64,000 bases of DNA from Dendrobium chrysotoxum (taxonomy: Eukaryota; Streptophyta; Magnoliopsida; Asparagales; Orchidaceae), in assembly GCA_019925795.1 (NCBI GenBank), contig CM034311.1, forward strand, positions 40,093,472-40,157,471, read 5' to 3'. Below are positions 12,111 to 24,100 of the stretch, piece by piece. A program made the position numbers and the translations under genes. The notes under the pieces are model-generated. The model searched no databases. It was not told the DNA's origin and worked only from the letters and a program-made list of their open reading frames with translations. Each line of letters opens with the position of its first letter. Positions within the stretch are counted from its first letter, which is position 1.

Positions 12111-15100
12111 TAAATTGGGATTGGTACATAGAGGAAAGACTAGGAAGTCCTACTCGAAGGGAAAGAGAGGTTCAACTAGGCTTAGTCAACATGCACGGCT
12201 CACATCAGCATCCGGAGGGACTAAGGTAGTGAGAAGAAACTGGAGAAAAATAAATAAATCATGCACTCGAAGCATGCAGGAAGGAAGGATGGAGGTGGCG
12301 TCATCCGTGTGACGCGGATATGTAGGGTTTAGGGTCTCTGGAAGACAGAAGACCTACCTACTGATGAGGCGTACTACGAAACAATAGTAGCTTTGAATCC
12401 TGAATCTAATGGGTTTAGTGTTCTACGCAACACTAACACCCGTGTCCTAACTAATACAATGCAAAACCTGGACTTACCCCGGCCTGGAAGGGGGAGCCAG
12501 CTAACCACCTAATCGCTTTAAAACCATGCTGTCCAGTCATTTATGAAAGATGGGTAGGTAGGTTATAGTTCTTGGAAGTAGGGCCGACGTCTAGAGGATT
12601 TCCTAGTTGGCCCCAGACTGATGTTGGGTGAATGCTCCTATGACTAATGCAATTAAAATTTTGATTTAGTTGATTTCTAATGCAATGCATGCTGGTTAAA
12701 GTATCCAAATCAGATATGCACAGGATTTTAAAAAAAGGCTTATAAAAATAATTTTTAGAATTAGACTGGGCTTCCCCAGGTCCGGCACCTCATCCTCATA
12801 GGTCAGATTATCCGGACTCTACCCGCAGGCGGGGAAGTGTCTTATAGAAGGAAAGAGAGAAATGCAATAATATGCATGCGACCCCGGACGATTCCGGCAA
12901 TTCCCTAGGTCGTTAAGTTTCTAAATTATTTAAATCTTAAAATTTGAATGTTAGTTGTGAGTAAAAAAAGTTTTAGTCCTTAAAGAGCCTAACAAAATCC
13001 AGGCTAAAACAAAAGCGATATGCAAAACGCCAAGAAACTAAGAAAAGCAAACAATCCTAGAGACACATAATCATAAAACACATCAAAATTATCCAAACAA
13101 ATTAATAAATGTCCATAGGCCAACTGCCCTTAATTACAACCCAGGATCTGCAGAAAATTAAAGTGGCCGGGCACCACTGCCAACAACCCGGATTTCTAAT
13201 CCTAAGACTGACGCAAGTTATTTTTGAGTGGGATACTTGGTCTTCATCTTCTTGATCTTCTCTTCCTTGGACTCCTCGGGTCCCAGCTCCATTGGACTCC
13301 TTGGATTTCAACTTCCTTTGATTCTTCAAGTAGTAGAACGATCCAAATTTGGATTTCCAAATAGAAAAGGACCATCCTCATATTGGGTGTCCTTTCCTCT
13401 TTGGAATCCAACCTTTGGATCCTAGTATCCCCACTCAAAATGAACTTTCACAACTCTTAACCAATATTACAATCAATTACATTAAATGAAAGCAGTAAAT
13501 TCTAAACGCTCCTGCAAAGTTATCCTAAAAAAATCATCCCAAGTAGTTTAATATATCACAAGCAATTATAGGGAAAATAAAATACTCATCACAGCCACAC
13601 TGGCCATGCTCTTAATTATTTTGAGGGCTAAGCAAGCTCTGGAGCACCTGTAGCAATTTATAATGATTTATTATTTTAGCCCTCATTTATTTAGGGGGGC
13701 TGAGCAATTTCTGAAGCACCTGCATAAAACAGCGTTAATTTTTAAATCATGATTATTGCCCCCCTTTTATTTAGCGCTGCATGAGCATGGCCACCTGCAG
13801 AAGACATTGTTAGTATCAACCTCGATCCTAACCTATGGGTAGTCTATCGTGCAATCACATCAATTCCCAGAGTGCAGTAAAAGTAAACAAACACACCAGC
13901 ATCATCTCAATCACAACATGCAGTGAAATCTCAGAAATCTCGGCACACAACAGAAAAGTAAACACCGGCCTAGCCTAGGTCTAGAAGTGGTGCCCTAACA
14001 AACCATCTAGATGTGTGTGAAAAGCTGTGTAGCTGAGGTAGATCCTAAGCTGGGTAATTAGTTACAATTGCCTACTGTCCAGGTTTGTTGTAGGTCTGAA
14101 AAGGAAATTTTATTTAAAGTCCAAATATTAGTGAATTGAGATCCATCTTAGTTGATTTAATGTGTGGATCAGTTTTAGTTCTTAGGGTAATAATATTTAA
14201 AGTTTAAATTGCATTAGTGAGTTTTAGGGAGTTTGGGGTCCACCTATACACTAAGCAAAAAGGGGGTCCAAAATTGACTTTTTGATTAAAGGGTATTTGT
14301 GACTAGCTAATATTTTTATAAAATACTAGGCCTTAACCTGATCAGTTAGACAGTTAGTATGCCCGATTTGGATTCTTCTACCCAAAGTTATGAATTTCTG
14401 AAGTTTTGGTCTCGTTCTGAACTAAGTTGACTGGACTGTTGACTTTTTGATTTAAGTTGATTTCTGGACACCTAATATTTTTAACAAATACTAGACCTGA
14501 ATGTCTTTTAGTTTGCCCATTTTGGAATTTTCTGTAATTAGTTATAATTTTTAGAAGTTGGGGCAATTAAATGAATGATCGAAATTGCCTAATTAGGGGT
14601 ACTTTGGGGGTTTTGGCCCAAATCAGCTCCAAACTGATTGGAATCACCCCCAAAGGTCAGAAATGACCTAAGAAGGTGTTCCCAAGTGTTTGGGGGAAAT
14701 TTGGGATTTTTATTAATTTTTAATGATTTAATTAAGGCAAAAAGGTGATTTTTGATTAAAGTTGAATTAAAGTCCAGATTAAGGTCCAATTAAGGGGCCC
14801 TAATTATCTAAGCTTGGGGACTGAATTCTGGAGAGTTTGAGGTATTATAAGTATTTTTCTGATTTAAAATGGATTTATTAAATTTTTCTGAAGTTTCTAA
14901 GGCTTAATTAACGGGTAAATTAGGGTTTGCTAATTAAATGTTTTAAAGAGTCCAGAAAATTCCTAGAAAATTCTAGAGGGTTCCAGATGTCACTATGTTT
15001 AAGTGTTTCAGATTTCAAGTCATTTGAAGCTATACCCTAATTCCTGGAATTTTTCTAAGTTCACTAGACAATCCTTAATTGTTGTCCTTAAGATGTCACT

Positions 15101-15829
15101 ACGTTATATAGGAATGAAATGAAGTAACTAACCCTTAGGCACAACATAGAGGGTAAATGCAGCAAATATAAACACACCAAACTATGTCCTTAGATCTAGG
15201 AGAGCCTAGGCTAAGTGCTTGTGCAACCTATACATGCAAGGACTACGAGAACACTAAGTAAAGAAACCTAATGAAGTGATTAGTGAATGATTGGGACACA
15301 ATTATTCACTAATCCTTCTCCCACATGAATTCTATTCACATATAGGTCCTAGGTTTAAAACTTCATAAGGGGTGGACCTCCCAAAATTAAAGGATTTAAA
15401 TAATACGTAATTTTTAAAAATTATTTTTTTAAAATACATAAATATTATAAATAATATAAATTTGAAAATAAGATAATTGAAAAATACTTTAGTTCATAAG
15501 TATAGGAGGTCTACCAGCCACCAAGGGGGTTTTAAAATAATTTTTATCATTAAAATAATTATTTGTATTAATTAAATAATATTTAAATAATTAAATAACA
15601 TAGGAATACAGAAAACATCCAGAAATGATAGAATCACATACAGGAAATAATTTTAAATTAAAATTCATATTTTTCTGAAAAGTTTAAGGTATTGTGCGTC
15701 AAAATCCGATTTAAAATTGCAAAGTTATGAATTTTTGAAGTTAAATAGGTTTAAAGGTAATTTTAAAATAATTTAAAATAGTTAATATTTGAAAATAATT
15801 AATAATTTTAAAATAAATCAAATATAATA
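12111..15829. other. Gene-free retrotransposon-like block
   Basis: This region changes composition repeatedly, with moderate GC at 12.3-13.4 kb and AT-rich DNA after 14.1 kb. Near 13,600-13,800 a segment with GAGGGCTAAGCAAGCTCTGGAGCACC is followed by a diverged second copy (GGGGGGCTGAGCAATTTCTGAAGCACC). No RT, integrase, gag or host exon was recognised in any frame. A long non-coding part of a large LTR element is my best guess, without direct proof. Confidence 0.35.
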
Positions 15830-16465
15830 ATATCTGAATTTTAAAATAAATTTAAATAATTAATAATTAAAATATTATGATAATATGAAGTAATAAATAT
15901 TAATATTTATAGTGATATTAATATTAACATAATAATACTATTATTAAAAATAATAATATTATTATTAATTAACAATATTAATATAATAATATTAATAATA
16001 ATCATAATTAATATAATAATAATAATAATCATCATAACAATAATATTATTAAAATTATAATATTACTAATTATAATATTAGTATTATAATAGTACTAATA
16101 ATGATAGTAATTAATATAATAATAATAAAAATATTATTCATAATAATATTATTATTAAAATAATAATATTATTGATTATAATATTAATATTATAATAACA
16201 TTAATAATGATAATTAATATAATAACAATAAAAATATTATTCATAATATTATTATTATTAAAATAATAATATTATTAATTGTAATATTAATATTATATTA
16301 ATAATGATAATAATTAATTTTATAATGATAAAAATATTAGTTATAATAATATTATTATTAAAATAATAATATTATTAATTATATTATTAATATTATGATA
16401 ATACTAATAATGATAATAATAGTAATAATAATAATAATATTAATATGATTTAGAAATAAATTTTA

Positions 16466-16507
<42 letters not shown>

Positions 16508-16576
16508 TAAACTAATTAAAATAATTAAGGTAATAATAATAATAATAATAATAATTAAACTAATTAAAATAATTAA

Positions 16577-16615
<39 letters not shown>

Positions 16616-16703
16616 TAAACTAATTAAAATAATTAAGGTAATAATAATAATAATAATAATAATAATTAAACTAATTAAAATAATTCAGGTAATAATAATA
16701 ATA

Positions 16704-16747
<44 letters not shown>

Positions 16748-16878
16748 AATAATTAAAATAATAATAATAATAATAATTAAAATAATTAAACTAATTAAAA
16801 TAATAATAGTATAATAATAATTATTATTATTATTATTATTATTAAAAAAAATTTAAAATAATAATAATAATAATAATA

Positions 16879-16925
<47 letters not shown>

Positions 16926-16990
16926 TAATAATAATATAAATATTATGGCAATGATAAAAATAATTATTTTAAAAAAATAATTTGAATTTT
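15830..16990. repeat. AAT/ATT trinucleotide-rich domain
   Basis: More than a kilobase is built almost only from A and T, mainly AAT/TAA and ATT/TTA triplets. From 16,460 the arrays are punctuated by a recurring spacer, AACTAATTAAAATAATTAAGG, at about 16,508, 16,557, 16,617 and 16,669. Near 16,690-16,745 an AAT tract runs directly into an ATT tract, so the strand can fold on itself. Individual arrays reach 13-17 triplets. Confidence 0.9.
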
Positions 16991-17064
16991 TTTTATTATT
17001 AAATAATTATTTAAATAATATTATATTAAAAAAAGAATTTAAAATAATTAATTTTTTTTTTAAA

Positions 17065-17420
17065 ACGGCGGCGGCGGCGCGACGGCGAGCCACGTGGCGG
17101 CCCGGGATTGGTTCCGCGGTCCCGGGCAATGATTGGGGAGAGGAAACGCGGTGGCAGCAGAGCGGGCCACGTGGCGCTCTCGGGTTGGTTCCGCGGTTAC
17201 GGGCAATCATTGCCAATGATTGCGCCGCCGCGCAATCATTGGCAATGATTGTGGCGGCGCAGTCCACGTTACTTAACCACGTCAGCCCAGATCTGAGCCG
17301 TTGATCCCGCGCGGTTTTGGATCAACGGCCCTGATCTCGTCGGACGACGAACTGGACTGCGGGATCGAGTCCGCGGTCGGAAGAGAAGCGCGGAACGGCC
17401 GAATCAAGACCGTTGATCAG
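17065..17420. repeat. GC-rich segment with repeated G-box units and a perfect inverted repeat
   Basis: GC-rich DNA begins abruptly after the A/T domain. A roughly 49-bp unit (GCCACGTGGCG ... GGTTCCGCGGT ... GGGCAATSATTG) occurs at 17,087-17,135 and again at 17,164-17,213. Each unit holds a CACGTG palindrome (17,091-17,096 and 17,168-17,173). A 19-base arm at 17,204-17,222 is the exact reverse complement of 17,233-17,251, with a 10-base GC spacer. The 86-codon minus-strand ORF across it is alanine/arginine-rich and is probably a composition artefact. Confidence 0.8.
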
Positions 17421-18089
17421 GAAATCAACGGTCCAAGGCTCCGGTAGGCATGCAGGCGGCGAACCGAAACCCTCGAACGGATTTTCGCCTCGTTCTCTCG
17501 ATCGGGTGGATGGAATTGAACGAAATTTTAAACCTAGAATCTAGACGTGAACAGAAATCATGTGGACTAACTGGTTTGTTCTAAAACACGTTGTGCATAA
17601 ACCTATTTAAACCTAAGTGTTTTGCGCTAGATCTAGGGTTTTCAGAGGATTATACCGTGGGATCTCCGAGCTTTCGATTCGGTTGCACTTGTAGACTGTC
17701 CTCGTACGTCTTCCTTGAAGAAACCACGGTTAGATAGGCTTCGGATCGATCGGATCAAGGCCTTGGACGTTCCAAGCCTTGGGTCGCCGGGATCTCGCCG
17801 CCGGCGTCCTTGACCGATCAGGTTTGAAGTCAGGAAAGTGGGGAAGAATGAATAGAGCTTAAATCTCAAAGATCTCGGCTTGGGGAGCCTTTGAGAGAGA
17901 GCAAGGGGAAAAAGATCCCTCAAAGAGCCCTAATTTCTCCTATTTAAGGCTCTAGACTCATCATGGACGGCCGAGATTGAATCTAGATCTAATTAGGAGG
18001 GAAACCTATTTGAATTGGCCGTGGTTTGGGTTTTAGATCACTAGGTCAGGTTTAAAAGGCCTCCATAGGTCTTAAATAGGTCATTTTGA
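17421..18089 (-). other. Possible LTR promoter region on the minus strand
   Basis: Read on the minus strand, CCTTAAATAGG (about 17,940-17,950) is a plausible TATA element. It is followed by a leader rich in CT (TTGCTCTCTCTC), as in plant LTR or gene promoters. The 93-codon ORF at 17,642-17,923 (minus) lies in this leader, is rich in R and S and has no known domain. I infer an LTR U3/R boundary rather than a gene. Confidence 0.25.
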
Positions 18090-18540
18090 CCTATTAAGGG
18101 TCTAGGTTGACCAAGTCAAGGGTTGACTTGGTCAATCCTAGTCAAATGGGTCCAAGGGAGGATGGTATGAGCCAGTGAAGGACCTTGAATAAGTTAGGAT
18201 TTGATTTAGACCCATTTAAGGCCTATTGGGTCAACCTGGGTTGACCTGGTCAACCAGGTTGACCCAGGACCAAGACTTGGGCCCAATGGGTCAAGCCTGA
18301 CCCACTGAGTCCAGTGGAGAAGAGAATAGGGCTTGGAGAGCCCTGGATTGAGTTTGGATTTGATTTGAACTAGTTTAGATCTCTATGGGCCTAATGGGTC
18401 AAACTGGGTTGACCTGGTCAACCAGGTTGACCCAGGGCCTGGGTCTGGGCTCAGCAGACCTGGCTTGACTCCCTGGACCCACTGGGTTGGGTTCCAGGGT
18501 CTAGCCTGGTCAAATTTGACCAGGTCAACCCTTTGACCTA
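18090..18540. repeat. 168-bp duplication rich in TTGACC/GGTCAA
   Basis: A 33-base string beginning CTGGGTTGACCTGGTCAACC occurs identically at 18,236-18,268 and 18,404-18,436, exactly 168 bp apart, inside a longer diverged duplication. TTGACC or its complement GGTCAA recurs many times from 18,090 to 18,540 and forms imperfect palindromes. No ORF is present. Confidence 0.8.
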
Positions 18541-18559
18541 GGTCTAGGGAGAAACAGGG

Positions 18560-19470
18560 TCAACAGTGCCACTCATAAACATTTGCACTCACTACATTTC
18601 TCATGCATCTTGTTTGTATATAGCATGTTGGGTGTATGACGAGTTTCCTATAGCATCCCATAGGTGCTTGCATTCGCTATATATCGACCTCCTTTACTTG
18701 CAGAGGATTAATGTACTTCCTGACCATTGACTGATTATCGACTGCAAAGGGGTTCATAGCATCTATTGCTTATTGTTGATTATCAGTTGTAGACATGTTA
18801 TTGTTTATATAGCAAATCTTCTATTGTTGTCAATAGGTGTTCGCATTCATTACATGTCTACTGTCATTTTTTGTGGGCGAACTGCATTGAATACAAATCT
18901 TCTAATGCTACCTTTAGATGTCTACATCTACTACATTTCCTTTGCATCTTGCTAGTAGATAGTATGCTGGGTGAATTTCTGCATTCATAGAGGATCCATT
19001 ACCCCTGCAGTATACCTACCATTATTGTTTGCATGTAGGCTACCATGTGTTCATTTGCCAGTTAATCAGCATCGATAGCGAAGAGGCCATCTCCTTTACA
19101 ACTTTCTTGCTTTACTAGTAGACATGCTACATTTATTGTACATGATCATTAGCAAGTCATCATTACATGCCTTTTATTGTCTACCTCTATATAATTCGTT
19201 ATGCATGTTACATATCTTTCATCACGTTACCTAATGATTTGTGACATGAGTGATGACACTATCATTGTTGCCAATTGGTATTTGTGTTTTGATTAATATA
19301 GCCATCATGAATAAGATGTAGCATTCATTAAAGGTCTTGTATTGTGGTTTATAAGCAAATTATGTTTTAAAGTTCTTTGTCCACCATAAGTCCTTTGCTC
19401 ATTCATTCGTGTTCAATGATTGGTTATTTTATGAATTATAGTTTCATTTTATGCGTTTATTTAGGTTCGG
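18560..19470. repeat. Diverged tandem repeat of about 342 bp
   Basis: CATTTCTCATGCATCTTG then TAGCATGTTGGGTG at about 18,594 recurs as CATTTCCTTTGCATCTTG then TAGTATGCTGGGTG at about 18,936. A GGTGCTTGCATTC-like motif recurs within each unit and again at 11.6 kb. Non-coding; probably part of the same retrotransposon family as the 11-12 kb block. Confidence 0.5.
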
Positions 19471-19601
19471 TTCCCTACTACTCAACTCAAGTCAAGTCCC
19501 CTGTGCTTTGTTCAATTCAAGTCCTCCATTAGTTCAAATTTTGACAGCTTCTCGGTGTCTCCTCCATTTAGGGAAATTTGGGGGAGCTTGGCCTTTCCAC
19601 C

Positions 19602-20029
19602 ACACTAAGAAAAGCGTGTAAGGTAGGTGTCGAGTGATGCCACAGCCGTAATCTTCAATCCCACCACGCTAAAAAAAGCGTGTATGGGTCTTCAGAGGCA
19701 CCTATTTAAAAATGTGTAGTTTTTTCTCGCAGACATAGAAGCATGTGCATGGGTACTTAGAAGGGTCCCCGCCACGCTAAAAAAAGAGTGTATGGTAGGT
19801 GTCGAGTGACACCGCGATCGTAATCTTCAATCCCACCACACTAAGAAAAGTATGTATGGGTCTTTCAAGGTACCTATTTAAAAATACGAAGTTTTCCCCA
19901 CAGGCATTGAAGCACGTGCACGAGTACTTAGAAGTGTCCCTGCCACGCTAATAAAAGCTTATACAGGGCCTACCCGCCTCGCTACAAGATTTGCATTAGG
20001 TTCCCTCCCACCACGCTAAGAAAAACGTG
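19602..20029. repeat. 171-bp tandem array carrying six short hairpins
   Basis: CACGCTAAGAAAAGCGTG-type hairpins (6-bp stem, A-rich loop) occur at 19,602, 19,666, 19,773, 19,837, 19,944 and 20,012. The first, third and fifth are exactly 171 bp apart, as are the second and fourth. So the unit is 171 bp, has two hairpins and is present about 2.5 times. The text between hairpins is also conserved (TAGGTGTCGAGTGA, AATCTTCAATCCCACC, GGTACCTATTTAAAAAT). Stem substitutions vary between copies. No ORF. Confidence 0.85.
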
Positions 20030-20474
20030 TAAAGGTGATTTTCTGGTGTGTCGTGAGCGCTGAAAATAGGATATGAAGAGCTTCTTAAGTTCAAAGGGCA
20101 TTATACCTGAGCGAAGGGATCAACGACGGTGACGGGGCAACAATGAAGGAGGAGATCAAGTTCTCGTGTGCGGGAAAATAGAGCCAAAGCTTTCGCTCCT
20201 CATTCTTTTATTAATCGAGAGTGGAACGTCCGATTTACGGCCCACATGACGAGGGAATCGTGGAACGGTGTCAACATCAGTGCCGAATGGCAGATATTTT
20301 TACGAAATTTAAGTAGGATTTTGGCATAATTTAAGTAGGATTTAAGGGATTCGAGTGGAGGTCAACATATATGTAAGACTCAAATTTAAGACCTCTGATT
20401 GGTCGATTGTCAAAGCAATAGCCCACTCTAAGCTCCCTTGTGTGCTTCCACTTCTCATACTTTTTTAAGACTAC
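20030..20474. other. Intergenic, left flank of the LINE
   Basis: No gene was recognised. This DNA was continuous with the region now at 26,101 before the LINE inserted, so it may hold distal promoter sequence of the thioredoxin-like gene. Confidence 0.5.
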
Positions 20475-20486
20475 GGACGTGGCAAT
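20475..20486. repeat. LINE target-site duplication, left copy
   Basis: GGACGTGGCAAT here matches GGGCGTGGCAAT at 26,089-26,100 in 11 of 12 positions. It lies directly against the oligo-T that is the LINE poly(A) tail on the other strand. Confidence 0.85.
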
Positions 20487-21179
20487 TTTTTTTTTGGGAA
20501 AATTAGGGGCCAAAGCCCGTATATTAATAAAAAAAGGTTACAAACAAAGGAAAAGCAATTACAAGTAAACATATACCCCCAAACCAATTGGAAGAAAAAA
20601 AACAAAATTCCGGACTCAGACAACAGGTCTACATCAGGAAATCATCAAAACATATCAGGATGATGAAGAAAACCCAGCGCAATAAGAGGGAAGCCGGTTG
20701 CCACAGCCAAAATTAACAGCCAGACCATCACAGCTTCACCAGAAAAATCCAACCAACGAAGCCAGCAGACTCCTTGGTTGCCAGGAAGGCCATCCAAAGG
20801 AGATAAGATGTAGACCATAGCTCATCATTGTCCGGCAAAAACCAAAACAAAAACCGATCAGCCACCAAATTGCCAGATGCAAGCATGTCCCGGGCAGTAG
20901 ATCCAGGCAAAATAAAACCAGACGCCAGCGGCAAGCAGCACACAAGGCGTAACCAAAACCACCAAACAAACCGAAAACAACCATCAGTAACAACACCCAA
21001 AAAAACCTCAGAGCAGTAACAAAAATCTAGGCACAGGAACCGCAAGGCAGACCAACAAATACAGTAACACCTGCCAAGAAAAACCCACATTAGCTCAAAA
21101 TCTCCCCAAACCTGCCAATAAGCTTATCCTTGAATTTCCAATTAATCGCTTTAGCACGGATAGCCATTAAGACCTTATC

Positions 21180-24100
21180 TCATAAATACTGATCACTAGC
21201 ATTAGTGAACCTTCTTTTGTTACATTCCCGCCAAAGATAATAAACAAGCATAGAAATAGTGTAGTAGCAGAAAGTCTTCTCCCAACGGGTAAGTTGTGGG
21301 AAATTGCTCAAGAAGTCATAGGTTTGCATCAGGTTGGGTCTGAGGTAGAAACTTCCCAAAATTGGAAGAATAGAGGTAAGCAAAGAGAAAGAGACATTAC
21401 ATTCAAAAAATAGATGGGAGTGAGTTTCTTGAGACGTCCCACAAAAAGAACAGACGGGGGAGGCCGGAATCCCCCTAAAAATTAAAACATCAGCACATTT
21501 CAACTTCCCTTGAACCGCCATCCAAGCATAACAGGCAAACCGAAGGGCATGAGCTTTATGCCAAATAAAATTGTGCCAACAAACATCAACAAAATTAGCA
21601 TAGAAATTAAGTGTGAAAGCCTTGAAGGAGGGGGAATTGGAGCCAGCCCAGGAGACCTCAGAAATTTCCCCAATATAAATATCTAAAATTTTAGATTTAA
21701 CCTCATAAGGTATGCAATCCGGCAAGATCCACCTCCCATTAAGGATAAAGTCCTGAACATAGTAAAATGAAAGGGAGCTAGAGGTGAAGAAGTTAGCCAA
21801 GCTGTCACCATTAAGCCAAGGATCCCAAGACATGGAGAAGTTGCAATTTGGAGCCACCTTAAAACTAATAGTGTCTTTAACAGCCAACGCAGTCCTGCAA
21901 ATCAATTTCCAAAATTTGGAGGCATAGTGAGGGGGAGGTTTCCAAGGAGACTCAAAATTTTCTCTAAACCAAGTGCCAAGAGCAGTGTTGAGATTGTACA
22001 TGCGGTAAATGAAGGAGCAGGCCACACTGTGATACAGGGAGTCAAAAGATGGAAGCCCCAATCCTCCTTTGCACTTGGGCATAGTAACCGACTGCCAAGA
22101 AATGAGATGAAGTTTCTTATCCAACACATTCCCAAAAAAAAAGGAATTTAGAGCAAAGTTTGCAAATAATCCTCTGACAAGTTTTAGGTATGATAGCCCC
22201 TCTAATCTAATAAGCAATCGTGTTGGAAATAATGAATTTCAGGAATTGAATTCTACCTGCAAAAGACAAAAACTTGACTTTCCAACCCGTAAGTAGAACA
22301 GAAATTTTGTTCAGGAGGGGTTGGAAGTGAGATAAAAGCAATCTTCTTGAGGCAATCGGGATACCAAGGTAGGTAATGAATTCATCAATATTGAAAATAC
22401 CAAGAGAGGCAGCAATCCTCTCTCCATTAGCCACCTTGTTAGAAAATAAAATAGAACTCTTAATTGGATTTATATGGAGGCCAGAAGCATTAGAGAATCT
22501 ATGAAGAGAATCCATCAAATAGGTAGCATTACCCAAAGAAGCCTCACCCAAAACAAGAAGATCATCAGCATACATGAGGTGATTAAGGTAGAAATTATTA
22601 TGCTTGATCCCTAAAAAAGGAGAGTGATTATGGGAGGAGAGAGTGGAGGATAAACCATCCATGACAATGCAAAACAGCAAGGGTGACAAAGGACAACCCT
22701 GACGAAGCCCAGAGGAAGAGCGAAAGAAGCCCTCTAAAGAACCATTTAGACAAATGGAGAAATGCACCTCAGAAATACAACCCTTGATCCAGTTGACAAA
22801 AGGGTCCAGGAAGCCCTTTTGAATAAGTCTGTTAAGAAGGAAAACTCTAGAGACAGAGTCAAATGCCTTCATAATATCCAGTTTAGCACAAAAGAGCTTA
22901 GAGGAACCTTTAAACAATTTGAGTAATTCAGAAGCCAGCACAATATTATCCGTAGAACACCTCTTAGAAATGAAGCCAGCTTGGCTCTCATGGATGATAG
23001 AAGGAAGGACAACTCTAAGCCTATTTGCAATACTTTTAGCCACAATTTTGTAAAAAACATTGCAAAGAGAAATAGGCCTATAATCAAAAATGTTGGTGGA
23101 GTGGGTTCCTTTAGGGATAAGGGTGATAGCTGTGGCTTTAACTCCCTTGGGCAAGAGGCCAGAGGAGAAGAAATGTTTAACAGCCCTATATAACATGTGC
23201 CCCGTCAAGTGCCAAGTTTTCTGGTAGAAGCCAAAAGAAAACCCATCCGGGCCCGGAGCCGAGGAGGCAGCACCAGCAAAAATAACACCTTTAATCTCCA
23301 AATCCAAAATAGGAGCAATCAAACTATCCAAAAGATGAGAGGGCACTTTGTTACCAGCAGGGATGTCAAAACCATTCTCATGGATCGGATTGGGAGCATT
23401 AAATAGAGCCTTAAAATGATCAATCAAAGCAGTGGCAATGTCCTGATGAGAGGTATGCAGCCCCCTAGGGGAGGTAATTTCATGGATAGCATTACTGTTC
23501 TTCCTAGTTCTGATCTTAGCATATAGAAACCCAAGGTCATCCTCTCCATGAGTTAGCCAAGAAACCTTGGCTCTTTGAGCAATCCATGAAGACCAAGCAG
23601 ATTGCAGGCTAGCAAGGTGGTCATTTGCTCTTTTAAGAGAAGAATTCAAATCCACATCCAATGGGTTATTTTGAATTTCAGAAATGCAGCGGCTTTGAAG
23701 ACTCTTGGCTTGCAAAATAGAGGCAGAAAGGAAATTAGAAGATGCCCAGTGCTTATTTCTAAGGTCACGCTTGAGGAGGCGCACTGAGGAATAAAAAGAG
23801 GCAATAGGACTAGCTGAAAGTGGCCTATGAAAAGCTAAGAGGGTTTCCTCCCAAAATCCATCCATCTTAGTCCAGAAATCTTTAAACATAAACCTAGAAA
23901 AAGGTTTCAACACAGTAGAAGCCATCAATACTAATGGGGAATGATCCGAGCTAGAAGGAGCATCAACTGTATAATAGGCAGAAGGGAAAACCTCCAAAAA
24001 AGCAGCATTCACTAAGACTTTGTCAAGTTTGATATGGATGGGATGGTCCACCCTTTGGTTAAACCAAGTAAATAAGAACCCCACAGAAGCCAGGTCTTGC

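Noticed and set aside
17007..17267. 86-codon Ala/Arg/Pro-rich minus-strand ORF
   Set aside because: It spans the GC-rich inverted-repeat cassette; composition explains the open frame.
19602..20029. CRISPR-like array
   Set aside because: Short palindromic repeats at phased intervals recall one, but the spacers are themselves repeated, the host is a plant and there are no cas genes.
20728..21090. 120-codon minus-strand ORF rich in W, F, L and C
   Set aside because: It lies in the T/G-rich 3' UTR of the LINE; composition explains the hydrophobic text. The 142-codon ORF at 43,058-43,486 is rejected for the same reason.
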